64,000 nt of DNA, taken from the NCBI RefSeq assembly GCF_014640555.1, contig NZ_BMHE01000008.1, positions 62,910 through 126,909 on the forward strand, read 5' to 3'. This document shows positions 45,800 through 54,260 of this stretch, piece by piece (the stretch's first letter is position 1; each line of letters begins with the position of its first letter). The notes below the pieces were generated by a model. It was not told the DNA's origin. It was given only the letters and a program-made list of their open reading frames with translations, and did not search any database. The translations under genes and the position numbers were made by a program. This DNA comes from Paenibacillus marchantiophytorum (GTDB lineage: Bacteria > Bacillota > Bacilli > Paenibacillales > NBRC-103111).

Positions 45800-48067
45800 T
45801 CACTTTTTCACTACATTGAAATCATCAAATGCTGCCCAATTTCCTGCAAGAGCGTTGGAGAAAGCACCGACTGTGACTGTCCCCGTTGTCACCGTAATAT
45901 TATCAATGACAAGCTGCGTCCAAGTATTAGGAATAGAGGCTGCTCCAATGTCACTATAGAGGGTCGCTCCCCCATAATTGCTTACTTCTAATCGCACTGC
46001 ACTTTGGCCACCGCCTGAACGTACCCATACGGTTGCGCGATAGGTACCATTAGGCACGGAAACAGCTTGATACGCTGTTTGTTGATAAGCCGTGGAAGCA
46101 TAATGAGTTAGTTTATAAGTTCCAGACCTAGGGGTACTCGTATCCACGCTTTGGGCGATTGCCTGACCTGTAGGATGCCAATCACTCCAATTCGTCAAAC
46201 TTCCAGTCTCGAGTCCCGGATTCAATAGAAGATTGGTAGATGTGAATTGAATCCCGTTCAAATTAACACTGCCCTTATAAACAAGGTATACATCTTTAAC
46301 ACCGGATGCCCCGCTAAGCATTGCACTATTGGTAGCCCAGGTCTGCCATCCGCCCGTTGCTCCGACGGAAATGGTACCCAGCAATGCACCCGTTGCGCTG
46401 CCCGTCCTAACCTCGATTGAAGTGCTTGTCGTTTCCCCATTCGCCACACGAGCCATAATCCCGCTCACGCCGCTAAGATCGACATTTTTGTACATAATCC
46501 AGCTTCCATTGGTCGCGTTGCCAATATCCAAACCCCCACCTGTATCCGAGGATGTTTCTGGTTTAATGGAGTAAGCCTCATTATAGGCAGAAGCTTTCAA
46601 CGGTTTGTCATTCTCAATAATCGTATTCGTGGTAGACTGTATACCTGACCACTTAAAGGTAACCGCTGATTTGGCTGGAAGGGTATATGTAAAAGCTTGT
46701 TCACCCCACTTTACTTTAAACGTATTATTCGTACTCGTTTCGTTGTACGCAACTAATATTTTACTGCCATCCGGATTCTTCAAAGCAACATTGTGAATGC
46801 CTGAAGCATATCCGGTCGAAGCGATTCGAGCAGCGCCAGGGACAACGAATTTACTTAAATGCCCCATGGAATAATAGGAGGGTCCATACGTTACATTGCC
46901 ATTGCTTTGATTGATCGCAACCAGTCCTGTACATGTGGTACAACCACCATTGGTAGGCCCATAGTTCGTATCAAGAGCAATATTCCAAGCAATGAAGTTT
47001 TTAGACCAGTGGCGAAGGGATTTGGTTAAGTTTTTCATATCCACATCGAACTGACCCGTCGTTGTGTCCGTCCATATTCCGCCTGTGCATTCTGTTTCAT
47101 AAATATCTTTGGTTGGATAGAGATAATGCGTCGTTGACATGATCGTTGCTTCACCGCCGTAACAGTGCCATGCTGTAGCCGGTGTAAAGCTTGCTGCGGC
47201 AGAATCACTGTAGTAAGCAGGTACAAAATCAACATCCCAGTTATGATCAAATCCAAAAATTTTAACATTTTTACCGCTCAATGCGGGGCCTAGATTGTTT
47301 TTAACAAAATTAGCCTCTTCTTGTGCAGTCAAATACATCCCCGGATACGTATCAGATGCCCATCTCGGTTCATTCTGTGGAGAAACGGCATAGATCGGTA
47401 CACCCTTCGCTTTGTATGCATCAATAAAATTGACGAAGTAAGTAGCTAAATCACCATAATTAGCCGTGTTGAGTGTCGCCGATGTTCCTCCAAGCATAGA
47501 ATTGTTTGCTTTCATCCAACCTGGAGGGCTCCATGGGGTAGCCATAATTTTCAGATTGGTATTCAAGCTAACGGCTTGCTGCAAAAGAGGAATGATATTC
47601 GTTTCATCATGTGCAATTGAAAATGTGGATGTCGCCGTGTCTTTGAAATTGTAATTGCCGCTTGCGGAAAAATCGGATGCACCTATCGGTTGCCGCAGCC
47701 AGCTAATACCGATACCGCTCGTTGGGCTAAACAAATTCGTCATTAATGTATTTCGAGCCGTTGAGCTCAGTTTTTGGTTCATTAAGTAGGCGGAGGAATC
47801 CGTGATGGACGCTCCGAATCCATCCACAGTTTGAAAGGCAACATTCTCATCCACGTAAATGGTGTTTTCATCCGTACTTCGGTAGGGTGAAAAAGTGATG
47901 TTACTCTGTGCCGTTAATTTTTCGGAAAGCGCTTCATTCGTACGCCATACATTAACCGTTTCTCCGGCAGCCGATACTTGATTAGGCTGGATGAATAAGA
48001 AAGAAGAAGCGAGCACGCCAGTAGTTAGGGTGATTGATAAAATCTGGTTTACTACGTTTTTTTTCAC
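45800..48067 (-). CDS. Secreted GH30 glycoside hydrolase with CBM6 and CBM4/9-like modules
   Basis: 755 aa. The signal peptide is cleaved near VSAAG (about residue 34). The GH30 domain (about 38-470) has VDGFGASITDSS, ATPWSPPGWMK, acid/base Glu233 in SPQNEP and nucleophile Glu326 in YETECTGG. A CBM6-like module (about 480-610; DIGNATNGSWIMYKNVDLSG) and a CBM4/9-like module (about 612-755; NPGLETGSLTNW ... AAFDDFNVVKK) follow. Family members cleave beta-1,6-glucan, beta-1,3-glucan, glucosylceramide or, in other subfamilies, xylan; this sequence is closest in feel to the glucosylceramidase/beta-1,6-glucanase branch. It is the last gene of cassette VI and probably does the extracellular first cut. 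Confidence 0.88.
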   Translation of the reverse strand: MKKNVVNQILSITLTTGVLASSFLFIQPNQVSAAGETVNVWRTNEALSEKLTAQSNITFSPYRSTDENTIYVDENVAFQTVDGFGASITDSSAYLMNQKLSSTARNTLMTNLFSPTSGIGISWLRQPIGASDFSASGNYNFKDTATSTFSIAHDETNIIPLLQQAVSLNTNLKIMATPWSPPGWMKANNSMLGGTSATLNTANYGDLATYFVNFIDAYKAKGVPIYAVSPQNEPRWASDTYPGMYLTAQEEANFVKNNLGPALSGKNVKIFGFDHNWDVDFVPAYYSDSAAASFTPATAWHCYGGEATIMSTTHYLYPTKDIYETECTGGIWTDTTTGQFDVDMKNLTKSLRHWSKNFIAWNIALDTNYGPTNGGCTTCTGLVAINQSNGNVTYGPSYYSMGHLSKFVVPGAARIASTGYASGIHNVALKNPDGSKILVAYNETSTNNTFKVKWGEQAFTYTLPAKSAVTFKWSGIQSTTNTIIENDKPLKASAYNEAYSIKPETSSDTGGGLDIGNATNGSWIMYKNVDLSGVSGIMARVANGETTSTSIEVRTGSATGALLGTISVGATGGWQTWATNSAMLSGASGVKDVYLVYKGSVNLNGIQFTSTNLLLNPGLETGSLTNWSDWHPTGQAIAQSVDTSTPRSGTYKLTHYASTAYQQTAYQAVSVPNGTYRATVWVRSGGGQSAVRLEVSNYGGATLYSDIGAASIPNTWTQLVIDNITVTTGTVTVGAFSNALAGNWAAFDDFNVVKK

Positions 48068-48124
48068 TGATTTTCCCCCTTAGAGTGATTAGCAAAAAGC
48101 ATAAGCAGCAAAGCCAAAATTTAT

Positions 48125-49666
48125 TTATTTGTTTGTTTTTTGTTTCCAGGCATCCAACTGCTTCTGAACTTCCGCAACTACTTTGTCAATTCCGGCTTTT
48201 TTGCGTTGTTCAATGTATTGCGCTAGTTTCTGATCTGAGCTTATTGCACCTGTATTAAGCGCTGGACCATACTCATCATTCACAGCTTGAATATTCGCAA
48301 TTTCACTTTGAACAGGCCCTGGATCAAAGGTAAACCCAAGGATTGGGGAAGATTTCGCTTCACTATTTTCCTTTAGCGTCAGATCACGAACTTCTTGATT
48401 TTGACCTTGTTGCATATCAGCGAGAAACCCATTGCCAAATACCCAGGTTTGGTTTGGATTATATCCGCTGTTATCTGTTAACTTAATGGTATTTGCGGAT
48501 AGACGTGTATAATGCTTTCCTTCAATACCGTATGAAACTAAGTTTAGCAGTTCTTTGTTCGTATTCAGCAGATTCAGAAACATAAGTGCACGCTCGGGGT
48601 TCCCTGAAGTCTTGCTTATCGCCTGCATGGACTGAATGATTGTGTTTGTACCAACAAATGGACTGGACGTAGGTATTGTCACGATGTCTTGGCCGCCTGA
48701 GGCATTTTTCTCTTCTACTTCTCTTCCTGGCTTCAATACGTTATGGAAAGTAACGGCGAGCTGTCCTGCTTTCTTACGATCATCGAGCGCTTTGACCGTT
48801 GGCGCATCTTTATTGATTAATCCTTTTTTATACCAGCTGTTCATGAGATCCAAGTATTCCTTGTATTCGGGTGTTTGAATGACATCAACGACTTTGGTCT
48901 TCGCATCATCGCGATAAATGCCGACAATAGCCTCATTCGAGATGTATTCAAGATTGTTGTAGGTCGTTTCCATGCTTTGAAAGTTACCAAGGCGCGTCAA
49001 CGCAAATGGGATAATATCAGGTTCATTTGCCTTAATTTTCTCTAAGAAGGGTTCAATATCTTTGATTTTCTTGATTTTACTTGCATCAAGCCCATATTTA
49101 TCAGCAAACCGCTTCTGAATGAGGAAGCCTTCTTTGTTCGTAATCGTTTGATAGTTAAGAATACTATAAGTCTTACCATCTACCTTTAACGCTTCCCAAA
49201 CGAGATCGGGCATACTCTTTTTCAATTCGGGAGCCACTTTCGGCAACAGATCATCAATTTGAGCGAATGCTCCACGACGCGCGTTTTGAGCATAGTTAAA
49301 CATCCAAAATGACGTCCAAGCAATATCAAAATTTTCATTTGCAGCTACCATTGTATTTAGCTTCTGCTCATAGCTGCCGCCGTCTGTCGGCATTAGTTTA
49401 ATTTCTGCATTGATTTTGGCCGTAGTAATCTTATTAATCGCATCCTCGACGGCTTTGGTATCCGGTTGCACACTCCATTGCGGGTAATACCACGTAAGCT
49501 TGACCGGTTTAAGGGTGCTGCTGGTTGCCTTGCTATCCGCTGCTGGTGTCGCTGTATTACTTGCGTTACCCGACTTTCCATTGTCTCCTCCGCATGCAGA
49601 CAAAATCAATGACGTACCCATCAACACGGTTACCCCGAGTTGAATTCCCTTTTTTTTCTTTAACAT
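48125..49666 (-). CDS. Extracellular solute-binding lipoprotein of importer VI
   Basis: 513 aa. The start ATG at 49666 follows AGGAGG by about 8 nt. The lipobox is ILSAC with Cys at residue 25. It is an LplA/YtcQ-class binding protein; WYYPQWSVQPDTKAVEDAIN and NPERALMFLNLLNTNKEL are typical. It lies between the permeases and the secreted GH30. A cre-like site lies 40 bp upstream, so this gene may have its own promoter or be attenuated by CcpA. The likely ligand is the short beta-glucan product of the GH30 enzyme. Confidence 0.9.
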   Translation of the reverse strand: MLKKKKGIQLGVTVLMGTSLILSACGGDNGKSGNASNTATPAADSKATSSTLKPVKLTWYYPQWSVQPDTKAVEDAINKITTAKINAEIKLMPTDGGSYEQKLNTMVAANENFDIAWTSFWMFNYAQNARRGAFAQIDDLLPKVAPELKKSMPDLVWEALKVDGKTYSILNYQTITNKEGFLIQKRFADKYGLDASKIKKIKDIEPFLEKIKANEPDIIPFALTRLGNFQSMETTYNNLEYISNEAIVGIYRDDAKTKVVDVIQTPEYKEYLDLMNSWYKKGLINKDAPTVKALDDRKKAGQLAVTFHNVLKPGREVEEKNASGGQDIVTIPTSSPFVGTNTIIQSMQAISKTSGNPERALMFLNLLNTNKELLNLVSYGIEGKHYTRLSANTIKLTDNSGYNPNQTWVFGNGFLADMQQGQNQEVRDLTLKENSEAKSSPILGFTFDPGPVQSEIANIQAVNDEYGPALNTGAISSDQKLAQYIEQRKKAGIDKVVAEVQKQLDAWKQKTNK

Positions 49667-49705
49667 TGAACAGACCTCCTAGTTAATTGTATGGAAAGCG
49701 ATTAT

Positions 49706-49719
49706 TGAAAGCGTGATCA
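49706..49719 (-). promoter_or_regulatory. cre-like site upstream of the importer VI binding protein
   Basis: TGAAAGCGTGATCA (plus strand) matches the CcpA cre consensus TGWNANCGNTNWCA at 9 of 10 fixed positions. A weaker second match overlaps 49692-49705. It lies in the 89-bp gap between the permease and binding-protein genes. Confidence 0.5.
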
Positions 49720-49755
49720 TGCTGCAATAACCGTTTGCTCCTGTTGTTTATTCGC

Positions 49756-50643
49756 CTACTCTTTTAATGAACCAACGGTAAGACCTTTCACAAAGTAGCG
49801 TTGAAAGAACGGAAATATAAACAGCATGGGACCCGCCCCTAGAACAGCCAAAGCCATCCTGGTGGTTAAACTCGGAAATTGCGATATATTGACATTTCCA
49901 CTTAAATATTGCGAATTAGCTGCGTAGAACTCAATAGTATTCATTGTTCGGTACAACAATAACTGTAAAGGCACGAGCTTCTCCTTATCGACAAACAAGA
50001 GCCCCAACCACCAATCGTTCCAGTAGACAAAAGAAATAAATAAGCCAACGGTAGCCAATGCTGGTGTGGAAAGCGGCAGCACGATCGTAAAGAAGGTTCG
50101 ATACTCACTTGCTCCATCCATCTTGGCCGATTCAATAATTTCTGTCGGCAGTCTATCCAGGAAGCCCTTCATAATCATGACATAAAAGGGATTGATGAGA
50201 TAGGGAAGAATCAATACCCAGATGGTATCCTTCATATGTAGATATTTCACGATCAGAATGTAGAAAGGAACTAAACCACCATTAAACAGCATCGTGAACA
50301 CCACGAGAAACGTCGTTGCTTTGCGATACTGATAATCTTTACGAGACATGGTATACGCAACCATGGCGGTGAAGAGCAAGCTAACTAATGTACCCCCGAT
50401 CGTAACCACAATCGTGACCATATACGCGTTAAGGAGAACACCCGGATGTTGAAAAACTACTTGATACCCTTTTAGACTAAAGTGATCCGGGATAAATCGA
50501 TAGCCGTATTTCACTACACCATTTTCATCTGACAAGGAAACGGCTATCACTAACAATAACGGGAGCAGCATAGCAAGAGACACAAGTCCAAATAATACGT
50601 GCACGGCGCTGTGAGCAATGGACTCCTTCTTCTTTAAATTCAT
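49756..50643 (-). CDS. Carbohydrate ABC importer permease (LplC type)
   Basis: 295 aa from the ATG at 50643 (MNLKKKESIAHS), 7 nt after AAGGAG; the frame is open to 50661 but the internal start has the ribosome binding site. Helix 1 is VLFGLVSLAMLLPLLLVIAVS. The EAA loop is IESAKMDGASEYRTFFTIVLP and the C-terminus FVKGLTVGSLKE is typical. It belongs to importer VI. Confidence 0.9.
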   Translation of the reverse strand: MNLKKKESIAHSAVHVLFGLVSLAMLLPLLLVIAVSLSDENGVVKYGYRFIPDHFSLKGYQVVFQHPGVLLNAYMVTIVVTIGGTLVSLLFTAMVAYTMSRKDYQYRKATTFLVVFTMLFNGGLVPFYILIVKYLHMKDTIWVLILPYLINPFYVMIMKGFLDRLPTEIIESAKMDGASEYRTFFTIVLPLSTPALATVGLFISFVYWNDWWLGLLFVDKEKLVPLQLLLYRTMNTIEFYAANSQYLSGNVNISQFPSLTTRMALAVLGAGPMLFIFPFFQRYFVKGLTVGSLKE

Positions 50644-50654
50644 AGTAACGCTCC

Positions 50655-51593
50655 TTACCATAATGCATTGTCCGAATTGATTTTCTTGATAATCCAGTTA
50701 GACAGAACGACAAGTATGAAGCCGACTACCGATTGATACAGCCCAACTGCGGCAGACATCCCCACATCCCCGATCGTACGCAAAGCCCGGAATACATACG
50801 TATCGATAACATCCGTTGTCGAATATAAGAAGCTGGCGTTATTCGGTATAAAATAGAACAAACCGAAGTCTGCACGGAATATACCGCCAATAGCCACAAT
50901 GAACAAAACAATGATCAATGGTGTCAGTAATGGCAGCGTAATGGTACGAACCATCTGAAACTTGTTGGCTCCATCGATCTTAGCCGCTTCATAGTACGTA
51001 GGGCTGATCCCAATGATGCCTGCAAAATAGACAAGCGTCGAGAAGCCTACTGTTTTCCATAAATTAACGGCGTTCAGAATGTAAGGCCAACGACTGGCTG
51101 CCTGGTACCAATTCACCGGTTCCAGACCGAAGAACGTCCAGACATGATCGAGTAACCCTCGGTCTTGCTCCAAAAAGGCAAGTGCGATATACCCAACAAC
51201 GACCCATGAAAGGAAGTAGGGAAGGAACAGCGCAGTCTGATAAATTTTAACAGCTCTACTGGACAATTCATTTAACAGTACAGCCAAAATTAAAGCACAT
51301 ACCATTGTAATCGCGATAAAACCAAGATTGTAGAGCACGGTGTTGCGTGTAATTCGCCAAGCATTATCCGATACGAAGAAGAAGCGAAAATTGTCGAATC
51401 CATTCCACGGACTTCCGAATATCCCGCCGTCAAAGCGAAACTTCTTGAATGCGACGATCAAACCGATTAGCGGCAAGTAATTAAAGATAAGTTTGAAAAT
51501 GAGAGCTGGTAAGCTAAGAATAAACAACTCTTTATTTTGCTTGAAGCGCTTCCATCTCCCTGTCGATCCTTTCCGTATGGCCTGATCTTTCAT
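50655..51593 (-). CDS. Carbohydrate ABC importer permease (LplB type)
   Basis: 312 aa. AGGAGG lies 9 nt before the ATG at 51593 (MKDQAIRKG) and only 3 nt before the ATG at 51599. Helix 1 is LFILSLPALIFKLIFNYLPL. The EAA loop is YEAAKIDGANKFQMVRTITLP. It is the first gene of importer VI, downstream of the membrane AraC regulator and separated from it by a terminator-like hairpin. Confidence 0.9.
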   Translation of the reverse strand: MKDQAIRKGSTGRWKRFKQNKELFILSLPALIFKLIFNYLPLIGLIVAFKKFRFDGGIFGSPWNGFDNFRFFFVSDNAWRITRNTVLYNLGFIAITMVCALILAVLLNELSSRAVKIYQTALFLPYFLSWVVVGYIALAFLEQDRGLLDHVWTFFGLEPVNWYQAASRWPYILNAVNLWKTVGFSTLVYFAGIIGISPTYYEAAKIDGANKFQMVRTITLPLLTPLIIVLFIVAIGGIFRADFGLFYFIPNNASFLYSTTDVIDTYVFRALRTIGDVGMSAAVGLYQSVVGFILVVLSNWIIKKINSDNALW

Positions 51594-51768
51594 TTGCATT
51601 CACCTCCTCTGGTTGACTTGCTTACTTGCAATTTCATAAGCTTATCTTGTCAGAAATGACGAGGGGTTTTCTACTCAACAAATTGCACTTTACTCCATTG
51701 TGTAGTCAAATTCTCGTACATTCCTCCTCATCCGAAGGCGGTTACCCAAATAAACGGCTTATATTTCG

Positions 51769-51808
51769 AAAAAGGCCCTGAATCTCAACTTCCGTAGGTA
51801 TCCAGGGC
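51769..51808 (-). terminator. Terminator after the membrane AraC regulator
   Basis: Minus-strand GCCCTGGAT pairs with ATTCAGGGC (one mismatch) across a loop of about 20 nt, followed by CTTTTT. It lies about 10 bp past the stop codon at 51818. Confidence 0.6.
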
Positions 51809-51817
51809 GTTTTCATT

Positions 51818-54163
51818 TCATATTTTGTCTGTTCCTATGACTTTTCTTAATCTGTAATCTTTCGGTGTTGTGCCATATTCCGCCTTGAAAAGCTTGAAGA
51901 AATAGCTCTGAGAACGGTAACCTACACGCTCCATGACTTCCGTAATGCTGATATCTTTAGCTTCTAGTAACGCTAAGGCATTATTCAGTCGTACTTGATT
52001 GATATACTCCGTTACCGCTGTTCCTGTTCCTTGTTTAAATACGCGACCAATATAGGCGGAGGACATTTTCAATAATTGCGCAATGGTTTGCAAGCTGAAA
52101 TCAGGATTATTACAATTCTCAGCGATAATCTCTTTCATTGTATGGCACAAAATTTCCGTCTTATCATTCTCACCAGGACTGGTTTCATTAGTTAGCTGTG
52201 CCGTCAGGGCATGGAACAACCCCTCAATCTCGCCGACGGTCTCTTGTTCCAGCACTTTTTTATAGAATTGTCTGAGATCGATCGCAATCGGTCTCGAGCG
52301 ATTCTCATTCATCTCACTGATTGTTTTCGTGACCGTAACCGTCATATGCAAGATGGAGTACATGAATTGGGTATAGGTCAGCGATATCGCGTAAGTAAAG
52401 AATTGATGGAAGTTCTTCATTAATTCATCGCTATTTCCCCTACGCAAATGCTCGATGATTTGTTTCTCAATCTGCGTAGCCTGATAAAGATCCTCATGGC
52501 GTTCATTTACCTTTACGCGTTCCGACGAGAGTAGTGTGGAATGACCGAATATCATACGGTACTTGATGAGTTCTTGCGCTTCACTATACGCCTCCGCAAT
52601 CTGCAAATAATGATCAAATGGCGCTGCATACGATATCGTTGTAGAAAGCTGGTAATATCGCTGAATGATCTGCTGTATTTCCTTCAATGACGCTTCGAAA
52701 GCAGGGAGCGAGAAGGAATCCTTATCCAGAAGAGAAGCTAGAAAGACGAAATGATTATCCCCCATCTCAATCCAAATGAGCTTACACCAAGGCGAAAGCA
52801 ATTCCTCCCCTATGTTTCCAAGGGCAAAACGATATATTTTTTGGTCATCCGCACTGGCCTGCATCATTCTAGTCTCAAAATCATCGATTTGGCACACGCC
52901 GATCATAAAGGGGCCTTCCGCATCGATCGCAAGATCATGTTCGGTCAGTAAATGAAGGAATTCATCCTTGGTCAGACTTCTACTCTTGGTGAGGAGATTG
53001 CGTATATGAAACCCTTCCACAATTTGTCGATTCCTGGCGTGTTGAATTTCTGCAGTATTGGTCTTATCGATCATAGAGGCGTAGACGTCAGAGAGATAGG
53101 ACCATTCATCCTTTTCTTTCATAAGCTTAGGTCCTGCTGGGAGTGTCCCTTTCAGCTGCATGATCATTCTTTCAACAGGTCTATATAACCGTCTAGAAAT
53201 GATATATGCAATGACCGCGGATAATAAAAGGAACAATACCGTCGAAATCACCAGCATATTTCGAATACCCTTCAGTTCGCTTAAGGTATAATCGTAGGAT
53301 TGTATACTAACAGCCTTCCATTGATACATGCCAAGTGACATGACCGTCACAATCGATTTGTTATTGCCTTTGCCATAAGTGAAAGATTCAAAATCAGCTT
53401 GACTAGCCTGTATCCGCGCAGCAACATCTGCCGGCAAAAAATTCGCAGAACGATTCTCACTCGTATACGAATTTCCCTGTCCATCCATAAGCAGAACGGA
53501 ACTGCGCTTGTCGTAAGCCAAATCATTGATCACTTTAATATTATTAAATAACCATTCCGGGTTCACATTGAGGATCAGTGCACTTTGTTTCAACGTCGGC
53601 ATTGCCTCATCCCTGTACATCACATAGGAGAAGAAATCAACAGCCGTCATCGAATCATTCGATATTTTGAAAGGAATTAATTGCATCTTATGCAGACTGT
53701 GCTGGTTCTCTAGTTGCTGGATTTGCTGCTCGAACCGCCCAATCTCCCCATGCAAATTATCTTGAAATTTCCGATTTGTCGATAAGTAAGTATGAGTATA
53801 GTTGTTATACAAGATAATGGAATGCAAATAGGTAGAGGAGTCCGCTAGCTTATCCAGCTTGGCCAATTTCGTCGCGATACTCTCATAACTAAACGTTTGA
53901 CCATAAAGAATAGGAATGACTTCGTTATCAAAATAAAGTGACATCATTAAATTTTTCAAAATTTCATCCATATATTCGACATTATATTTCACTTGGGCAA
54001 GCACTTTGCGGTTCGCTTCCGTTTGAATATGAAGTGTTGTGCTTTTCATTTTCACATACATCGTTGAGGCAAATACACAAAGTACAACAACGATAAAGAC
54101 TGTCAAAGATAATAAAATACGCTGCAAATATTTACGGGAACGAAGTTTAGCCCACATGCTCAT
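51818..54163 (-). CDS. Membrane-bound AraC-family one-component regulator
   Basis: 781 aa from the ATG at 54163 (MSMWAKLRSRK), 5 nt after AAGGAG; the frame is open to 54208. Helix 1 is ILLSLTVFIVVVLCVFAST; an extracellular sensor (about 35-275) and helix 2 (MLVISTVLFLLLSAVIAYII) follow, then a cytoplasmic linker (about 310-670). The C-terminal AraC domain has IAQLLKMSSAYIGRVFKQ and RVGYRSQSYFFKLFKA. There is no kinase or receiver, so the signal must pass from outside to the DNA-binding domain in one protein that stays in the membrane, as in YesS/YtdP-like proteins. It lies between the cytoplasmic GH30 and importer VI and is their probable activator. Confidence 0.88.
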   Translation of the reverse strand: MSMWAKLRSRKYLQRILLSLTVFIVVVLCVFASTMYVKMKSTTLHIQTEANRKVLAQVKYNVEYMDEILKNLMMSLYFDNEVIPILYGQTFSYESIATKLAKLDKLADSSTYLHSIILYNNYTHTYLSTNRKFQDNLHGEIGRFEQQIQQLENQHSLHKMQLIPFKISNDSMTAVDFFSYVMYRDEAMPTLKQSALILNVNPEWLFNNIKVINDLAYDKRSSVLLMDGQGNSYTSENRSANFLPADVAARIQASQADFESFTYGKGNNKSIVTVMSLGMYQWKAVSIQSYDYTLSELKGIRNMLVISTVLFLLLSAVIAYIISRRLYRPVERMIMQLKGTLPAGPKLMKEKDEWSYLSDVYASMIDKTNTAEIQHARNRQIVEGFHIRNLLTKSRSLTKDEFLHLLTEHDLAIDAEGPFMIGVCQIDDFETRMMQASADDQKIYRFALGNIGEELLSPWCKLIWIEMGDNHFVFLASLLDKDSFSLPAFEASLKEIQQIIQRYYQLSTTISYAAPFDHYLQIAEAYSEAQELIKYRMIFGHSTLLSSERVKVNERHEDLYQATQIEKQIIEHLRRGNSDELMKNFHQFFTYAISLTYTQFMYSILHMTVTVTKTISEMNENRSRPIAIDLRQFYKKVLEQETVGEIEGLFHALTAQLTNETSPGENDKTEILCHTMKEIIAENCNNPDFSLQTIAQLLKMSSAYIGRVFKQGTGTAVTEYINQVRLNNALALLEAKDISITEVMERVGYRSQSYFFKLFKAEYGTTPKDYRLRKVIGTDKI

Positions 54164-54208
54164 TCTGACTCCTTTTGGACGATTCTTGCGATCGTTCATG
54201 AACAACAT

Positions 54209-54236
54209 AGGACTGTCCCATGAATGGGACAGTCCT
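54209..54236. terminator. 13-bp perfect hairpin between the GH30 and regulator genes
   Basis: AGGACTGTCCCAT (54209-54221) pairs perfectly with ATGGGACAGTCCT (54224-54236) around a 2-nt loop. No strong T-run follows on either strand, so it may be a weak terminator, an RNA-processing site or an operator. It lies 25 bp past the GH30 stop and 46 bp before the regulator start. Confidence 0.5.
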
Positions 54237-54260
54237 TATTCAATCGAGATTGTATACGAA

